Below are positions 62,527 to 64,000 of a DNA stretch of 64,000 nucleotides, in pieces. A program made the position numbers and the translations under genes. How positions within the stretch are numbered: the stretch's first letter is position 1; each line of letters opens with the position of its first letter. Source of the DNA: Agarophyton chilense. Its lineage: Eukaryota > Rhodophyta > Florideophyceae > Gracilariales > Gracilariaceae. The notes under the pieces are model-generated. The model made no database searches. It worked only from the letters and a program-made list of their open reading frames with translations, and was not told the origin of the DNA. The stretch covers positions 2,418,001 to 2,482,000 of the forward strand of contig JARGXX010000088.1 in the NCBI GenBank assembly GCA_030374765.1, read 5' to 3'.

Positions 62527-63531
62527 ATGACGGTGCCACTCAAGTCGCAGAGCGTCAAGAGCGCCGAAGCGCAACCGTTGCTGCCGCAAACGTCGTCACC
62601 GACAGCAAACTCAACGACGCAGGCGCCACGACAGCCACACGCCACGCGCGACGAGGCGTTGGGAATGGCGCTCATGGCCTTTTCCACCGTGGGTTACTCC
62701 GTTATGGGAGTGCTCGTTCGACTGGCGGAGCAACGCTATGGATTTCCACCTACATCGTCCGTTTTCTTGCGAGGCAACGTACACATCCTCACGGCGGTAA
62801 TACTTCTGGCAACTGTGTTCGACGCGTCGCCCATGCGACTCACGCCGATGCAACGTCGACTGTTGGCCTTTCGAGGTTTCATCGGCGCCTGTGGTATGTT
62901 GTGTTGTTATGAGTCGCTCAACTACATTCCGGCTGGCGAGATGATTTCCATCTTCTCCTTCTCGCCCGTCATCACCATGGGGCTCTCTCACTTTTTGTTG
63001 CGCGAGCACGTGTCGCTATTAGACTTGCTCAGCGCCGTCATAGGTCTGTTTGGTGTGTTTCTCATCGCACACCCCGATGATTCACAATCAGCATCGTCTC
63101 GTGTGTTTGGCTGCATCGCTGCCTTTTGCGGTGCTTGTTTTGCATCCACAGGCTACGTGTGTGTTCGTCGTATGGGAGCAAACGTTCACTTTATGCTGTC
63201 CGTATTGTCGTTGAGTATGTGTTGCGTCATTGGTAGTTTTATGTTGGGACCCGTGCACGTGCTCTCACCCATATTCACAAACGCCACGGGTTCGTTCATT
63301 GTGCTGCTTTCTTCGGTGTTTGCCTTTCTCGGACAGTGCTGTCTCAACAAGGGCTTACAGCTATGTCGCGCCGGACCAGGCGTACTCATGAGAAATCTCG
63401 ACGTGCCCCTAGTGTACCTCTTGGCCGTTGTGGTGCTCAACGAAAAGCCAGATGCCACACGATTGGTCGGGTCGTCGCTGGTCATCGTGGCTACGCTCAT
63501 GGTTGGCGTGCGGAAGATTCTCAACGCGTGA
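62527..63531 (+). CDS. DMT-superfamily (EamA, SLC35G-like) membrane transporter
   Basis: 334 aa from an ATG. Residues 1-45 are a hydrophilic Ser/Thr/Gln-rich N-terminal tail. Ten hydrophobic segments follow (about 46-330) as two EamA repeats. Typical blocks are VRLAEQRYGFPPTSSVFLRG and SLNYIPAGEMISIFSFSPVITMGLSHFLLREHVSLLDLLSAVIGLFGVFLIA in repeat 1. GQCCLNKGLQLCRAGPGVLMRNLDVPLVYLLAVVVLNEKPDATRLVGSSLVI is repeat 2. Relatives export or exchange metabolites across organelle, Golgi or plasma membranes; the substrate here is unknown. The stop overlaps the 3' end of the opposite-strand leucine-rich gene by 11 bp. Confidence 0.87.
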   Translation: MTVPLKSQSVKSAEAQPLLPQTSSPTANSTTQAPRQPHATRDEALGMALMAFSTVGYSVMGVLVRLAEQRYGFPPTSSVFLRGNVHILTAVILLATVFDASPMRLTPMQRRLLAFRGFIGACGMLCCYESLNYIPAGEMISIFSFSPVITMGLSHFLLREHVSLLDLLSAVIGLFGVFLIAHPDDSQSASSRVFGCIAAFCGACFASTGYVCVRRMGANVHFMLSVLSLSMCCVIGSFMLGPVHVLSPIFTNATGSFIVLLSSVFAFLGQCCLNKGLQLCRAGPGVLMRNLDVPLVYLLAVVVLNEKPDATRLVGSSLVIVATLMVGVRKILNA

Positions 63532-64000
63532 CATCGGTCGAATAGAACACGCTCTTTTGCGATGCGCCACACAGCCAGTTCCACTCGCGCCTCATACCCT
63601 CCACCACGCACGACGCCGGCAGCATGAGCTCGACGTGAGTGAGCGGCACACGTCTGCCCTTGCAGCACAGACGTTGCAGCTGCCAGCACTCGCGGATGAT
63701 CAAACAACACAGCGAGCGACACCCGGAGCAGTCCACGTACTGCACGTTGGGGTACTTGTGATTGTCGAGCACGAGGTGGGTGATGGTGCACCCGTTGAGA
63801 TCAATCCTGCTGAGATTTGAGTAGCACATGTGCTGCGCAGCGTACAACGAGCGTAGCACATTGGGTTGGATTCGGCGCGCTCCGTAAACATTAACAGTTT
63901 TGAGCGACGACACGAGCGCTGGTGGTGGTGCGGCGGAGGTGGGCGGCACGGGCGCATGCTCTGCGAGGTGGTTGTCTGCGAGGTGAGTGTGTTCTGCGTG
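63521..64000 (-). CDS. Leucine-rich-repeat-like protein, C-terminal part (runs off the window)
   Basis: The frame is open from the window edge to a TGA at 63521. Leu/Cys-spaced units (LSRIDLNGCTITHLVLDN, VQYVDCSGCRSLCCLIIREC, LQRLCCKGRRVPLTHVELM) resemble irregular leucine-rich repeats of F-box/RNI type. A Pro/Ala-rich linker and a further LADNHLAEH unit lie near the edge. The C-terminal tail (EWNWLCGASQK) caps the solenoid. Such proteins usually mediate protein binding; no more can be said without the N-terminus. Convergent with the transporter gene. Confidence 0.6.
   Translation of the reverse strand, partial: HAEHTHLADNHLAEHAPVPPTSAAPPPALVSSLKTVNVYGARRIQPNVLRSLYAAQHMCYSNLSRIDLNGCTITHLVLDNHKYPNVQYVDCSGCRSLCCLIIRECWQLQRLCCKGRRVPLTHVELMLPASCVVEGMRREWNWLCGASQKSVFYSTDVTR

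Overview
Nuclear DNA of a photosynthetic eukaryote, most likely a red alga. The host genes are a GT28 monogalactosyldiacylglycerol synthase, a plastid PAP/fibrillin, a HEAT-repeat protein of the phycobilin-lyase type (phycobilisome organisms), and a fused HPPK-DHPS folate enzyme with short GT-AG introns. Tightly packed gene islands separated by seas of LTR retrotransposons fit rhodophytes such as florideophytes. The taxon is an inference; a cryptophyte or glaucophyte is not excluded.

Layout. 1-13.5 kb: two decayed Ty1/copia elements facing each other (E1 on +, E2 on -), E2 flanked by rearranged repeats. 13.5-21.6 kb: gene island with a secreted sugar-dehydrogenase-like protein plus TIG domain, a 66-bp minisatellite, MGDG synthase, HEAT/bilin-lyase-like protein, a 64-aa membrane protein, HPPK-DHPS and PAP/fibrillin. 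Neighbours are 37-130 bp apart or overlap at their tails. 21.7-42.3 kb: an old Mutator-like (MULE) region with a C48/Ulp1-like protease remnant and a transposase, split by a 15-kb chromovirus (B). The 5' LTR of B holds a solo LTR of family A, which itself holds a complete young copia element (C). All three layers have readable 5-bp target duplications. 42.7-44.6 kb: an EMB8/YheT-type alpha/beta-hydrolase pseudogene between two copies of a small inverted-repeat element. 46.4-49.9 kb: decayed E2-like retroelement (D) carrying a truncated family-A LTR. 49.9-60.3 kb: complete 10.4-kb family-A element with about 98% identical LTRs. It has gag, protease, RT and RNase H and a separate chromodomain ORF but no integrase, and it carries about 1.9 kb of antisense reading frames before its 3' LTR. 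62.5-64 kb: a second gene island with a DMT/EamA transporter and the C-terminal part of a leucine-rich protein.

The best candidate for an undescribed system is family A: an integrase-less chromovirus with its own chromodomain ORF and unrecognised antisense proteins, sharing its primer-binding site with the integrase-bearing family B. This suggests a dependent/helper pair. No tRNA, rRNA or CRISPR was found. Percent identities are estimates by eye.
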